From the NCBI GenBank assembly GCA_037447655.1, contig JBBHKE010001870.1:22625-59500 (forward strand): a stretch of 36,876 nt of DNA, written 5' to 3'. Both the position numbers and the translations under genes were made by a program. How positions within the stretch are numbered: position 1 is the stretch's first letter; each line of letters begins with the position of its first letter. Positions 29,546-36,876 of the stretch are shown here, piece after piece. The notes below the pieces were generated by a model. The model did not search any database, was not told the DNA's origin, and saw only the letters and a list, made by a program, of their open reading frames with translations. This DNA comes from Zygnema cylindricum. Lineage: Eukaryota; Streptophyta; Zygnematophyceae; Zygnematales; Zygnemataceae.

Positions 29546-30522
29546 CTGTCATTCGCAACCAAACAAACAAAAAAAACCAAACAAACAAAACAAACCAAGC
29601 AAACAAGAGATGGAGGTAGAGAGAAAAGGAGAGGGAGAAAAAGAGGGGGAAACAACAGTTTTATCGAACATTGTAGAGTGAACATATTCCAATTCAAATG
29701 TTGAAGTCATAATCCACAAACTAACACGACTTGCAAAAAAATAAATAAATGAATGTCTGATTCTCTATGTCTATTGGCTCCTTGGTTTTGGGTGTTTATC
29801 CAACTGGCATACAATTTTCTGAGACAGTATATAGTATAAGGTAGAAGATAAACTGAATATGGTCCATGTATAGAGTATGCCGTACATGGTATACAAGAAA
29901 ATGATCAGATATCAAATTCTTCAATCAATTTTAGCTATTTTTCATACTCATCTCCACATGTAAGGTACAGATAAGAAAAACAGGATATATGCAAGTGGAC
30001 ATTCCTCATTCCTATAAACAACCTCTAATGGCCATTTACAAAAGAAAAGTAATGGTGAAATTTTCACAAAGCACAAACTGAATGATACTTCACAAACATC
30101 TCCAATTCAAGTTTGAATTTCACATTTTTTTTCCTTCGGCCCTTGACACCACACACATATACCACTTAGAAAGCCAATTATTTTCAACAATATGGTTTTC
30201 ACAAACGCATTGAATATCCTTAAGCATGTTACTTTTGTGACAATAACCTCACTACCTCAAAATGTAATTAAGAAAAATCAAACTAGTTTGACTTTAGCCT
30301 GGCATATAGATTTTATGCATACAACGTTAGGACGACATGATCAACATGAATATTCCAATCTACATTCATCAGATTCGTTACAGAACGATGAAACCTAGAA
30401 AAAAACACTTTCACTATGAATAATTTATACCTTGAGAAGGAGCTTCAGCACTGTGCAAATAATGTTGCACAATTCTTGCTATTTTATTAAGCTAGAATAG
30501 CAGCCTTGGCCTTGAAAATCAC
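29546..30522 (-). other. MLO: MLO gene 1, intron 3
   Basis: A 977-nt GT-AG intron. It contains an AAACAAACAAA-type short repeat at about 29566-29605 near its 3' end and otherwise AT-rich sequence. Reading through the donor from exon 3 meets a TAG after 11 codons. Confidence 0.75.
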
Positions 30523-30785
30523 CTCTTTGCAGGCATCCACTGTGCTCGCGAGCATTCGTCGCAAAATTTCCGGAGTTCGAACAGATTGTGAGGGCTTTTC
30601 AGGTGTGGAGGGAAGGAAAGAGAGAAGACGGCGGCCATTGCTGCCTGTTGCAGGGGTTGTCGTTTCTCCACTCTTGTATCGACAAGGCAGCATGTAGCTG
30701 TCAGCGAAGGATGGGACGCACATTTGACTAAAACTGTACGGAAAGATGGTGAGCATCAAGGATATGAATCCCAGGAGCATCAGCT
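30523..30785 (-). CDS. MLO: MLO gene 1, exon 3 (second membrane span, first extracellular loop)
   Basis: 263 nt with acceptor TGTTTTGCAG before 30785 and donor GTGATT after 30523; it completes a Glu codon begun in exon 2. It reads ELMLLGFISLMLTIF (TM2, the most conserved MLO block), then SQMCVPSF...YMLPCRYK, with the conserved loop cysteines, then GRRLL. The loop tail is Ser/Thr/Pro-rich and ends DACKE, joining GKEPF in exon 4 as in the family pattern C-x-x-GK-x-P. Short pieces of this exon are copied into intron 2 (30826-31020). Confidence 0.93.
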
Positions 30786-30825
30786 CTGCAAAACACAAAT
30801 CAAGTTGTTAAGCTCAAAAGAGTAG

Positions 30826-30968
30826 AACTGTACGGAAAGATTTTTGACTAAAACTGTACGAAATATTTTTGACTAAAACTGTACGGAAATATTTTTGACT
30901 AAACTGTACGGAAATATTTTTGACTAAACTGTACGGAAAGATTTTTGACTAAAACTGTACGGAAAGAT
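30826..30968 (-). repeat. Tandem array of an exon-3-derived ~25-bp unit
   Basis: Six near-identical copies of a unit reading TTTTTGACTAAAACTGTACGG then AAATA or AAAGA on the plus strand. The same words occur once in exon 3 (30724-30747), where they encode PYSFSQ on the minus strand. The array is therefore an amplified piece of coding sequence now sitting in intron 2. Confidence 0.88.
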
Positions 30969-31020
30969 AGGATATGAGTCCCAAGAGCATCAGTTCTGCA
31001 AAACACAAATTGAGTTGTTA
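30962..31020 (-). pseudogene. Decoy copy of the start of MLO exon 3, with its splice acceptor
   Basis: Plus-strand GATATGAGTCCCAAGAGCAT ... TTCTGCAAAACACAAA repeats 30758-30800 with few changes. On the minus strand it keeps the TTTTGCAG acceptor and then reads ELMLLGLIS before losing homology and reaching a TAG within about 17 codons. If used, it would give a truncated protein. Confidence 0.8.
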
Positions 31021-31167
31021 TACTCTAAAAAGTAGAAACCTAGTAGTCAAAATGCCAAAAGCAAATCGGTTACCAGTTAGCACTTGTTAGACAAAAAAAA
31101 GCACCAGGGAAGAACATTTTTTCATTTATAAAAACTGGATATCCAGAGATATGATTGATAAACTTAC

Positions 31168-31225
31168 CTTCTTGGACAAGCGCCACCGCTTTGCTAAGTG
31201 GCTTTCGTCCATTATTTTGAAGCCA
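31168..31225 (-). CDS. MLO: MLO gene 1, exon 2
   Basis: 58 nt, 19 codons + 1, acceptor TTTGTGGCAG and donor GTAAGT. It reads WLQNNGRKPLSKAVALVQE, matching the short cytosolic segment between TM1 and TM2 of MLO (consensus about W-L-x-x-x-x-x-K-x-L-x-x-A-L-x-x-x-x-E-E-L-M-L-L-G). Phases fit both neighbours exactly. Confidence 0.9.
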
Positions 31226-31924
31226 CTGCCACAAATTTTAAACCTGTGTTAGAATAGCAGAATTGTCGCCTGGCTGCCACGTGGCAACTTGCTACATACA
31301 TTCCGTTACCGTGCCTATAATATCGAATCGAGTGGCATAGTTGTAGAGACATGTGCAAAGCGGTTCTTTCCCGAGATAAGTTTATGAAGGGGCTAAGCAA
31401 CTTTTTGAAGGCATGTCACGTCACATTTTTGCAGTAGCAATAATACATATCATTTACTATTGCTATCATTTATGAGGAATTCATTTACATGGCAATAGTA
31501 TGTGGCGTTCTAACACAGGATGGCATTGGCAACTCTCCACAATAATATATGGCAATTCTTTTAGTAAATAACGACATTCTACAATGCCACGTACCTTACT
31601 ACCATATGGCAACTGTTTTACAATGTTTTAGGGCAATTCTGATGCTAAAATGGTAGTTTTTTAGTTCGATTATTATATTACGATTCGAACACCGTATGAT
31701 AACTTCCTATCATATTATATGACAATTTAAATGCTAAATGGCTACTTTCACTACCATTGCAATACTAAATTGCAACTTCTTTCAATTATCACATTGTAAA
31801 TCTAACAATACATGACAACTTTTTTTAACGTTTTATGGCAATTTGAATACTCAATGGCAACTTTGATTATTATTATTATTATTAAGGTTTTTCGAAAAAT
31901 AGCTTTTCCAAGGACTATTTTTAC
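31226..31924 (-). other. MLO: MLO gene 1, intron 1
   Basis: A 699-nt GT-AG intron. It holds a recurrent degenerate motif close to TGGCAACTT or TGGCAATTT (plus strand) in a diffuse array from about 31260 to 31865, and an ATT run at 31866-31884 near the donor. Confidence 0.75.
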
Positions 31925-32032
31925 CTTTTTCAGGTGATGTAGACTGCGTTCCATCATCAAGGAAGAGGCTACAATAATAACGACAATGGTGGCTACTGCA
32001 TAGGTCGGTGTGTATTCTAGAGAGGGATCCAT
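31925..32032 (-). CDS. MLO: MLO gene 1, exon 1 with start codon
   Basis: 108 nt = 36 codons. The ATG at 32032 gives MDPSLEYTPTYAVATIV, a valine/isoleucine-rich TM1 and then ERSLHHLKK, the standard MLO N-terminus (short extracellular tail with L-E-x-T-P-T, TM1, E-R-x-x-H). Donor GTAAAA. MLO proteins are plant plasma-membrane seven-transmembrane proteins that bind calmodulin; members act in powdery mildew susceptibility, pollen-tube reception and root behaviour. Five exons here cover about 206 of the usual 500 or more residues; TM4-TM7 and the calmodulin-binding tail of this gene were not found. Confidence 0.93.
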
Positions 32033-32106
32033 GTCCGTACAAACAGAACAGTACGGACAGTAGAACCTACAAAGAAGATGGAAGAGACTTACAGAAACAG
32101 GAGGTG

Positions 32107-32262
32107 ATATAATACGATGATACGCTTATATAACTTTCTCTCGTAATAAGCGTATTATATCATAATAAGCGTATTATATCACAATAAGCGTATCATAATA
32201 AGCGTATTATATCATAATAAGCATATCATAATAAGCGTATCATGATAAGCGTATTATAATAC
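32107..32262. repeat. Tandem repeat upstream of the MLO start
   Basis: About seven copies of a degenerate unit around AATAAGCGTATTATATCAT (alternating with a shorter AATAAGCGTATCAT form), bracketed by related inverted words (GATACGCTTATATAA at 32116-32130). It lies about 75-230 bp upstream of the MLO ATG, so in the likely promoter or 5' UTR. Confidence 0.88.
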
Positions 32263-32745
32263 GATAATTTTCTCTCTGTCTACGGCTTTAGTCTCTTGTA
32301 GTGGAGGTGAGAGAACGGCGGCAATAGTGAAAATAATTTTTCATTAAAAGTTTTTGCAGCAAATAATTTTTTCTCTTTCAAAAAAAAAGTAGACAGAAGG
32401 TAACATTCTGGCTGGAGTTTCGACTGGTAGTCATTTGAAGGTCGAATTAAAATAACAGCCATAAATAGATCCGCGAAAGCTCAGTGATTGCGATAGCCGT
32501 GAGAAATAAGGCTGGCCGATTTTTTTGTGACGCGTGTCATTTACGTAAAATAACAAAAAAGAGAAAGACAAAATTGTCCGTCGATTTTTTGAAAAAAAAT
32601 CTTTAATCGTGGCAAAAAGAAATATGATTCGTCCAAATTCGGGAGTGACTTCGTAAAGAGTTTCGGGAAGCGTAAATCGTACAAATTGGGATCAATAGAT
32701 TACCGCAGTACAAAACTGTACAGTACATTACTGTACATTTCAGTA

Positions 32746-32972
32746 CAGTACACCGTGTATCGCTATTAGTGTTAATGTTTTTTTTCTCCACTTAAAACAT
32801 CTTTTCTCCGTACACACTTGTCCGATTTTCAATATGAGACCGCCAATTGGAAGCTGAGAATCTTACCTTTCAATCGCAACCGTCAGATTGGCAGTCCGAC
32901 AAGTGTGTCGGAGAAAAGATGTTTTAAGTGGCGAAAAAAACATTAACACTAATAGCGATACACGGTGTACTG
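32746..32972. mobile_element. Mariner-like fold-back MITE, family A, copy 2 (intact)
   Basis: 227 bp flanked by TA (32744-32745 and 32973-32974). The arms of about 75 bp are nearly perfect inverted repeats, starting CAGTACACCGTGTATCGC and ending GCGATACACGGTGTACTG. The small central loop has no coding capacity. It is the reference copy used to interpret the split copy. Confidence 0.9.
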
Positions 32973-33518
32973 TAGCATTTTCAAATTTAGGGTTGGCAGG
33001 GAGTTTTGCGGTCGGCGGTGGATTTTCGAGCGGAGATCACGGACGGCCCAACCAAGAATACTGCCGATATTCCCCGCGGAGCGTTAATTTTTGGAAGCCG
33101 CGGCATTGATTCGTGCGTCGCGCTATTTTCTTGGTCAAAACAAATCAGCGTGGTTTGTGTTCGGGCAAGGAAATAAAAAAGTACGAGATCCTTTACAAAA
33201 CAAACCAAATAAAAGGCTGAAAACAACTGTTAACTTATTGGTGGCCGTCCAAGGAATGACGACATGGTCGAGAAATAGCATCGTAACGACAAAAAAAAGA
33301 TAGAAAAAAAAAAATTGACGCCTCCGCCATTTCCGGCCCAATATTCGGACGAACTGTACCACAGACAAAATAAAAGGACAAAAGAGTCGTACGGTTTCCC
33401 GCAGAAACTGCTTTCTCCCGCTTTTCAATACCTTTTTGGACGTATGTGAACGCGTATCCAAAATTAAAATACCGAAAAGCAGTGAACTACAAGCACGAGG
33501 TGGGACGAAAGTGACATA

Positions 33519-33546
33519 CCGTCACCGTCACCGTCACCGTCACCTT
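33519..33546. repeat. (CGTCAC)n hexamer repeat
   Basis: Four tandem CGTCAC units. Related CCGTCACC words occur at about 2853, also in a GC-rich patch. Confidence 0.85.
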
Positions 33547-35097
33547 CTGGCGTCGAAGTGTGACGAAGGTGATACGCCGTCAGGTCACCTTCGGATGTCG
33601 TCATACTGTGCTTATTCTTGTAGTACGCTCCGCGCTTCTCTTAAGAGGAGAAGCGGCATATGTAAGTCATACCTTTGGAGCTCCTTCGTCTCATTTCTTG
33701 ATAAAGCAATGAAAAAGCATAAAAAAAATACTAAGGAATACGAATGTCGAGTGCGCTCTTTTTTTCTGGAAGCAAACTACGAGAACAAGTGCTACTTCTT
33801 AACAATGTGCAAAACACCCGTGAGTAGGGCGCCCGGGTGTGAAGAAGAAGTACAATTGTCATTTGTCATTTGCTCATTTTTTTGTGCCTTTTCTACACAA
33901 TGCCAGGGTGATCCTTATGTCATCAACTTTTATCATAGTTTGCCAATTTTTTCAGTGCGCTCTTTGTGAAGTGTTAGTAGGTGCGCCGAAAAAGCATCGC
34001 TTAGTGCTTATTTTCACAAGCTATGCACCTTCTCCCTTGGTAGGAGTACAAGAAGCAGCGCAACACTTCTTATTGTTGTTTGCTGCTTTTTCGACCGACA
34101 GCCTCGGAGTCGCACGTGTCTAAAACTTATTTGTCAAGAAGCAAAAAAGAGCCAAGAGCAGCAAAGTTGTCGAGCAGGAAAAGCCGCACGAGGTGTTAAA
34201 TTCAGGATCGTTGCTCACAAAAACCGGACAAAAAAAAAATATATCATGCACAGCGGAAGCTTAACACATACAGTCTCACAATCTTACACCAAAGTCCATC
34301 GACCAAATAACTCTTTATTTAGCCGAAGCTTTTCCTTTACAAACTCTTACTCTCACTCTTCTCACTCAGTTGTGATGGTAACAAATCATTTCGTTAGTCG
34401 CCCAACTGAAAAAATGATGCCCGTGACATTGAAATCCGACTGTGGTGATTCGTATAAATAAAGCAAAAGTTAAACCAAGTGTAATGATAAAATGACTAGT
34501 TAGTGTAAATCGATACGGAATCATGCGTATATGGTTACAAAACAGTAAACAACTAAAAGTGGCAAATATTAAAGGGGAAAATAGTTGTTTCACCGAGGTT
34601 GCACCACTTATCACCAAGTTAATGACAAAATCATCTAGAATTTCGACAAACAATTGCCAAGAATTAGGCACCAAGTATCCCTCTTTCATAGTGACAAATC
34701 AAAACAAAAGCAACACAACACTTAAACGTTAATATCTTAAAGCAAGACGAAAATGTAAATGAGATATGATAAGTTTCCTATATGAACAGGATTTTATATA
34801 AACATGAGCCAATGGAATAAAAAAAAATTGCAGCAGTGGGCTAAACAATATTATCAATTTCAATTTCAAAACGAGGATGTCTGTTTGAAGTGAAACCGTT
34901 CACTACTACCTACCTTAATTTGTGCTTTAAACTACTGTGCTACACCTCTGATTTCTACTTGTAAAGAGAGCGCGCTTTGGCTTGCTAAGAGGAGACTTAC
35001 GTCAACGTAGGCACACAAGCAATGAGATGAAGGAGTGAAGCATTATCTTTCTTTGAATCGTTCATTTGGAGCACAAAGCAGAATCGTGAAGCTAGCA

Positions 35098-35277
35098 TCA
35101 TGGGCTTCAACTGTACTTTCGTTGGAATTGTAGTTTTGCTACACTTGTATATTTGCTAAATTGGTACTTTTGCTAGACTTTTTGTACTTTTTGCTGGATT
35201 TGTAGTTTTGTACTTTTGCTAGACTTGTACTTTTGACACACTTGTAGTTTTGCTGCACTTGTACTTTCACTGTAACA
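35098..35277. repeat. Degenerate ~18-bp tandem repeat
   Basis: Repeated variants of TAGTTTTGCTACACTTGTA / TACTTTTGCTAGACTTG over about 180 bp. No protein-coding reading seems meaningful. Confidence 0.8.
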
Positions 35278-35885
35278 TGACTCAAAAATGTTCTAACTTA
35301 AATGGAAGAGACGCTGTAGTTCCATGTTTCTTTAGAGGTTTAGTTTTTCACTAGCACTCCCAAAGTCAAGCTCCATACAGTTGTTGTTCTCAAAAATTAT
35401 GAAGCATGATTTTTGTTTTCCTCTCAAACATGGGGATTATCCACCAATAACAGTATCAAAAAGATATGGGTATAGATGAGAAACAAAGAAATGCAATACA
35501 CGTATTAGAAAGATCTACAACGTTGAGAGGAATCCAACAGAAGAACTTTTGATTGCACTCAAAAAATCGTCACACCCTTTTTCATTGCTCGAAAAATATA
35601 TAATCTGCATACAAATTATAGAATGACGATTACCTTATCGTGGTCATTCAAATACTTTATCCAAGCATGTCTAAATTTAACGCCTCAAAATGTACATCAG
35701 ACATGTTTTTCTTCCAAAATGTAAGAGAACTAACCATTTTTTATTACATTTTGAGCATCTAATATACGATAGTAGTCGAACTCGACGCCTTTTTTATCCA
35801 AGTCCCTTGCTCCAAAAACAATGTGATATTACAAAAATACAACCCAATATAATTGAGAAAAGTAAAATAAATAGTGTGTAATTCA

Positions 35886-36374
35886 TCAATTACGATCACT
35901 CTCGCTATCGTCATCGGAACTAATTTCATTTCTCTCCTTTCTTCTCACTTTTCCGTTTCTTTCCTCTCTTAGCGATCCCTCGTTACTATGATATCCATTT
36001 GCGTCCGAACCCGGTTCGATATCCACACTATTAATATCCACAACTCTCTCTATTCTGTTTGAATCAACGACAGTTTGTCCCATTACTGCGGTATGGACAA
36101 CACTTTTCCATTTTTTTGTCTCTTCTGTGACAGCCTTTGTTGACTCGGATACAGTTGACTGAATCTTACCGCTGACATCAGCGGCATTGAGAAAAGGCTT
36201 TTTGTTTTTGTGACGTCGCGCCCAAGCTTTCAATTTTAGATTCAAATGTTCCTCAGGATCGGACGCGGATGGCGGATCGGGCGGTGAATCGGCGTGGCTC
36301 AAAATCCAAAATCTCAGGATTGTCCCAATCCTCCACAAAATGTCTGACTCCAGAAAACTCAGCCCCAACAAGAA
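35886..36374 (-). CDS. MLO: MLO gene 2, last exon (C-terminal tail)
   Basis: Open from the second AG of TTTCCAGAG (36376-36375) to TGA at 35888-35886; 162 codons, phase 0, as required by the upstream exon. It reads a hydrophobic start, a Pro-rich linker, then LKLKAWARRHKNKK, an amphipathic basic segment in the place of the MLO calmodulin-binding domain, then a hydrophilic Ser/Asp-rich tail ending in DSESDRN. The expected MGS block directly after VTQ is not seen. A second frame through the first ~90 nt also looks protein-like (HFVEDWDNPEILDFEP), so the exon boundary or an ancestral frameshift is uncertain. Confidence 0.68.
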   Translation of the reverse strand, partial: FLLGLSFLESDILWRIGTILRFWILSHADSPPDPPSASDPEEHLNLKLKAWARRHKNKKPFLNAADVSGKIQSTVSESTKAVTEETKKWKSVVHTAVMGQTVVDSNRIERVVDINSVDIEPGSDANGYHSNEGSLREERNGKVRRKERNEISSDDDSESDRN

Positions 36375-36650
36375 CTCTGGAAATCATAAATAAATTACCC
36401 CTATCTAACTGTTAAATTAATAATAAAGTTTCAGAAAACTGGAACTTTGAAAAGGGAACAGATCATGTTTTTGCAAAATGTTGATTAGGTGATGTAAAAT
36501 TTCATTTTTTCTTTTGGTAAAATTTCATCCATAGACATTTAAGGGTTTCTTTGATGTTATCGAGTTGCTTGTGAGTGACCAAAAATAAACACAAATATTA
36601 CATTTGGTTCTTTAAATTAGTTGTTTATTTGGTTTAAAGCTAAGTCTTAC
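36375..36650 (-). other. MLO: MLO gene 2, last intron
   Basis: A 276-nt AT-rich intron with donor GTAAGA and an acceptor at TTTCCAGAG. No additional small exon was seen. Confidence 0.7.
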
Positions 36651-36711
36651 CTGCGTGACAAGACAGTAAAGGGGGAGAGTGATATAGCTGCAGAGAAACT
36701 GGACAGCCACT
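36651..36711 (-). CDS. MLO: MLO gene 2, penultimate visible exon (TM7 region)
   Basis: 61 nt between acceptor CTCTCTCCAG and donor GTAAGA. One base completes the previous codon, then it reads VAVQFLCSYITLPLYCLVTQ. This is the near-invariant MLO block Q-x-x-C-S-Y-x-T-L-P-L-Y-x-L-V-T-Q at the last membrane span, just ahead of the calmodulin-binding tail. Because it lies upstream (to the right) of the start of MLO gene 1 on the same strand, it belongs to a second, tandem MLO gene whose 5' exons are beyond the window. Confidence 0.93.
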
Positions 36712-36837
36712 CTGGAGAGAGAAAAAATAAAAAGAGAAAACACAATTTAAATAATACTTATACTTATATATATACATATACATGTAAACAGGAAAACAAA
36801 AATAAAAAAAACTCGTATAGACATATAAACAGAAGAG

Positions 36838-36876
36838 AAAAGAGAGGGAGAGATAGGGGGAGAGGGAGAGGAAGAG
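36838..36876. repeat. GA-rich microsatellite at the right edge
   Basis: GAGAGGGAGAGATAGGGGGAGAGGG-like purine run reaching the window end; on the minus strand it lies in an intron of MLO gene 2. Confidence 0.88.

Larger units (their letters stand above)
30786..31167 (-). other. MLO: MLO gene 1, intron 2
   Basis: A 382-nt GT-AG intron (donor GTAAGT) that has been remodelled by a duplication of the downstream intron/exon junction; see the tandem array and decoy exon inside it. Confidence 0.8.
32975..35885. other. Intergenic region between the two MLO genes
   Basis: No recognisable gene. The longest open frame (33436-33969, plus, 177 codons) contains an Arg-His run made by a CGTCAC hexamer repeat (33519-33546) and no domain I recognise; I treat it as non-coding. 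Other content: GTAC-rich words, and a diffuse repeat at 35098-35277. The left third is GC-richer and may include regulatory sequence of the gene at 32032. Confidence 0.5.

Noticed and set aside
33436-33969. 177-codon plus-strand frame as a gene
   Set aside because: Its most striking part, an Arg-His run, is a CGTCAC microsatellite; the remainder has no recognisable motif.
1-36876. CRISPR array, operon or prokaryotic defence system
   Set aside because: Introns, LTR retrotransposons and MITEs show a eukaryotic nuclear locus; the tandem repeats seen lack unique spacers of uniform length.

Overview
The window is nuclear DNA of a streptophyte (green plant or charophyte-type alga); I cannot narrow it further. 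The evidence is spliced MLO-type genes (a green-lineage seven-transmembrane family), plant-style Ty1/copia retrotransposons, TA- and TWA-flanked MITEs, GT-AG introns of about 0.4-1 kb and many GA/CT, TA and A-rich microsatellites. No prokaryotic gene organisation, rRNA or tRNA gene was seen.

Layout. (1) 1-3.3 kb: simple repeats plus two phase-compatible exons (minus strand, 1786-1638 and 774-684) of a host gene whose product looks like a nucleotide-diphospho-sugar transferase; the gene is incomplete. (2) 3.3-28.05 kb: a nest of mobile elements with almost no host sequence recognised. It holds two copies of a ~700-bp PIF/Harbinger-like non-autonomous element, a 552-bp MITE, a 227-229-bp mariner-like MITE (one intact copy here, one split in three), two full-length minus-strand copia elements (E1 5383-11857, E2 12111-18557), a truncated plus-strand relative with its 3' LTR (about 19318-20988), a decayed plus-strand copia of another lineage (E3, about 22.5-26.96 kb) and a related solo LTR (26957-28046). 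(3) 28.9-32.03 kb: five 5' exons of an MLO gene on the minus strand, read by hand with consistent splice phases; the 3' exons were not found. (4) 32-35.9 kb: intergenic DNA with tandem repeats and another MITE copy. (5) 35.9-36.7 kb: the last two exons of a second MLO gene in the same orientation, running off the right edge.

The most striking material is in the E1/E2 copia group. Their primer-binding site is identical to 13 nt of the initiator tRNA-Met anticodon stem-loop (half-tRNA priming, as known for Drosophila copia). The gag reading frame appears to start at the ATG inside that site, and pol stops 13 nt before the LTR, so the internal region is essentially all coding. Four LTR types share a U5 stem-loop with compensatory changes, a second conserved hairpin, a tRNA-like B-box block and arrays of GTAC/ACGTG motifs. 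The insertion order can be read directly: removing E1 (5-bp duplication CATAT) and the PIF-like element (TAA duplication, itself carrying E2) restores a mariner-like MITE of exactly 227 bp, the length of the intact copy at 32746-32972. All the retrotransposon reading frames are broken by stops and frameshifts.
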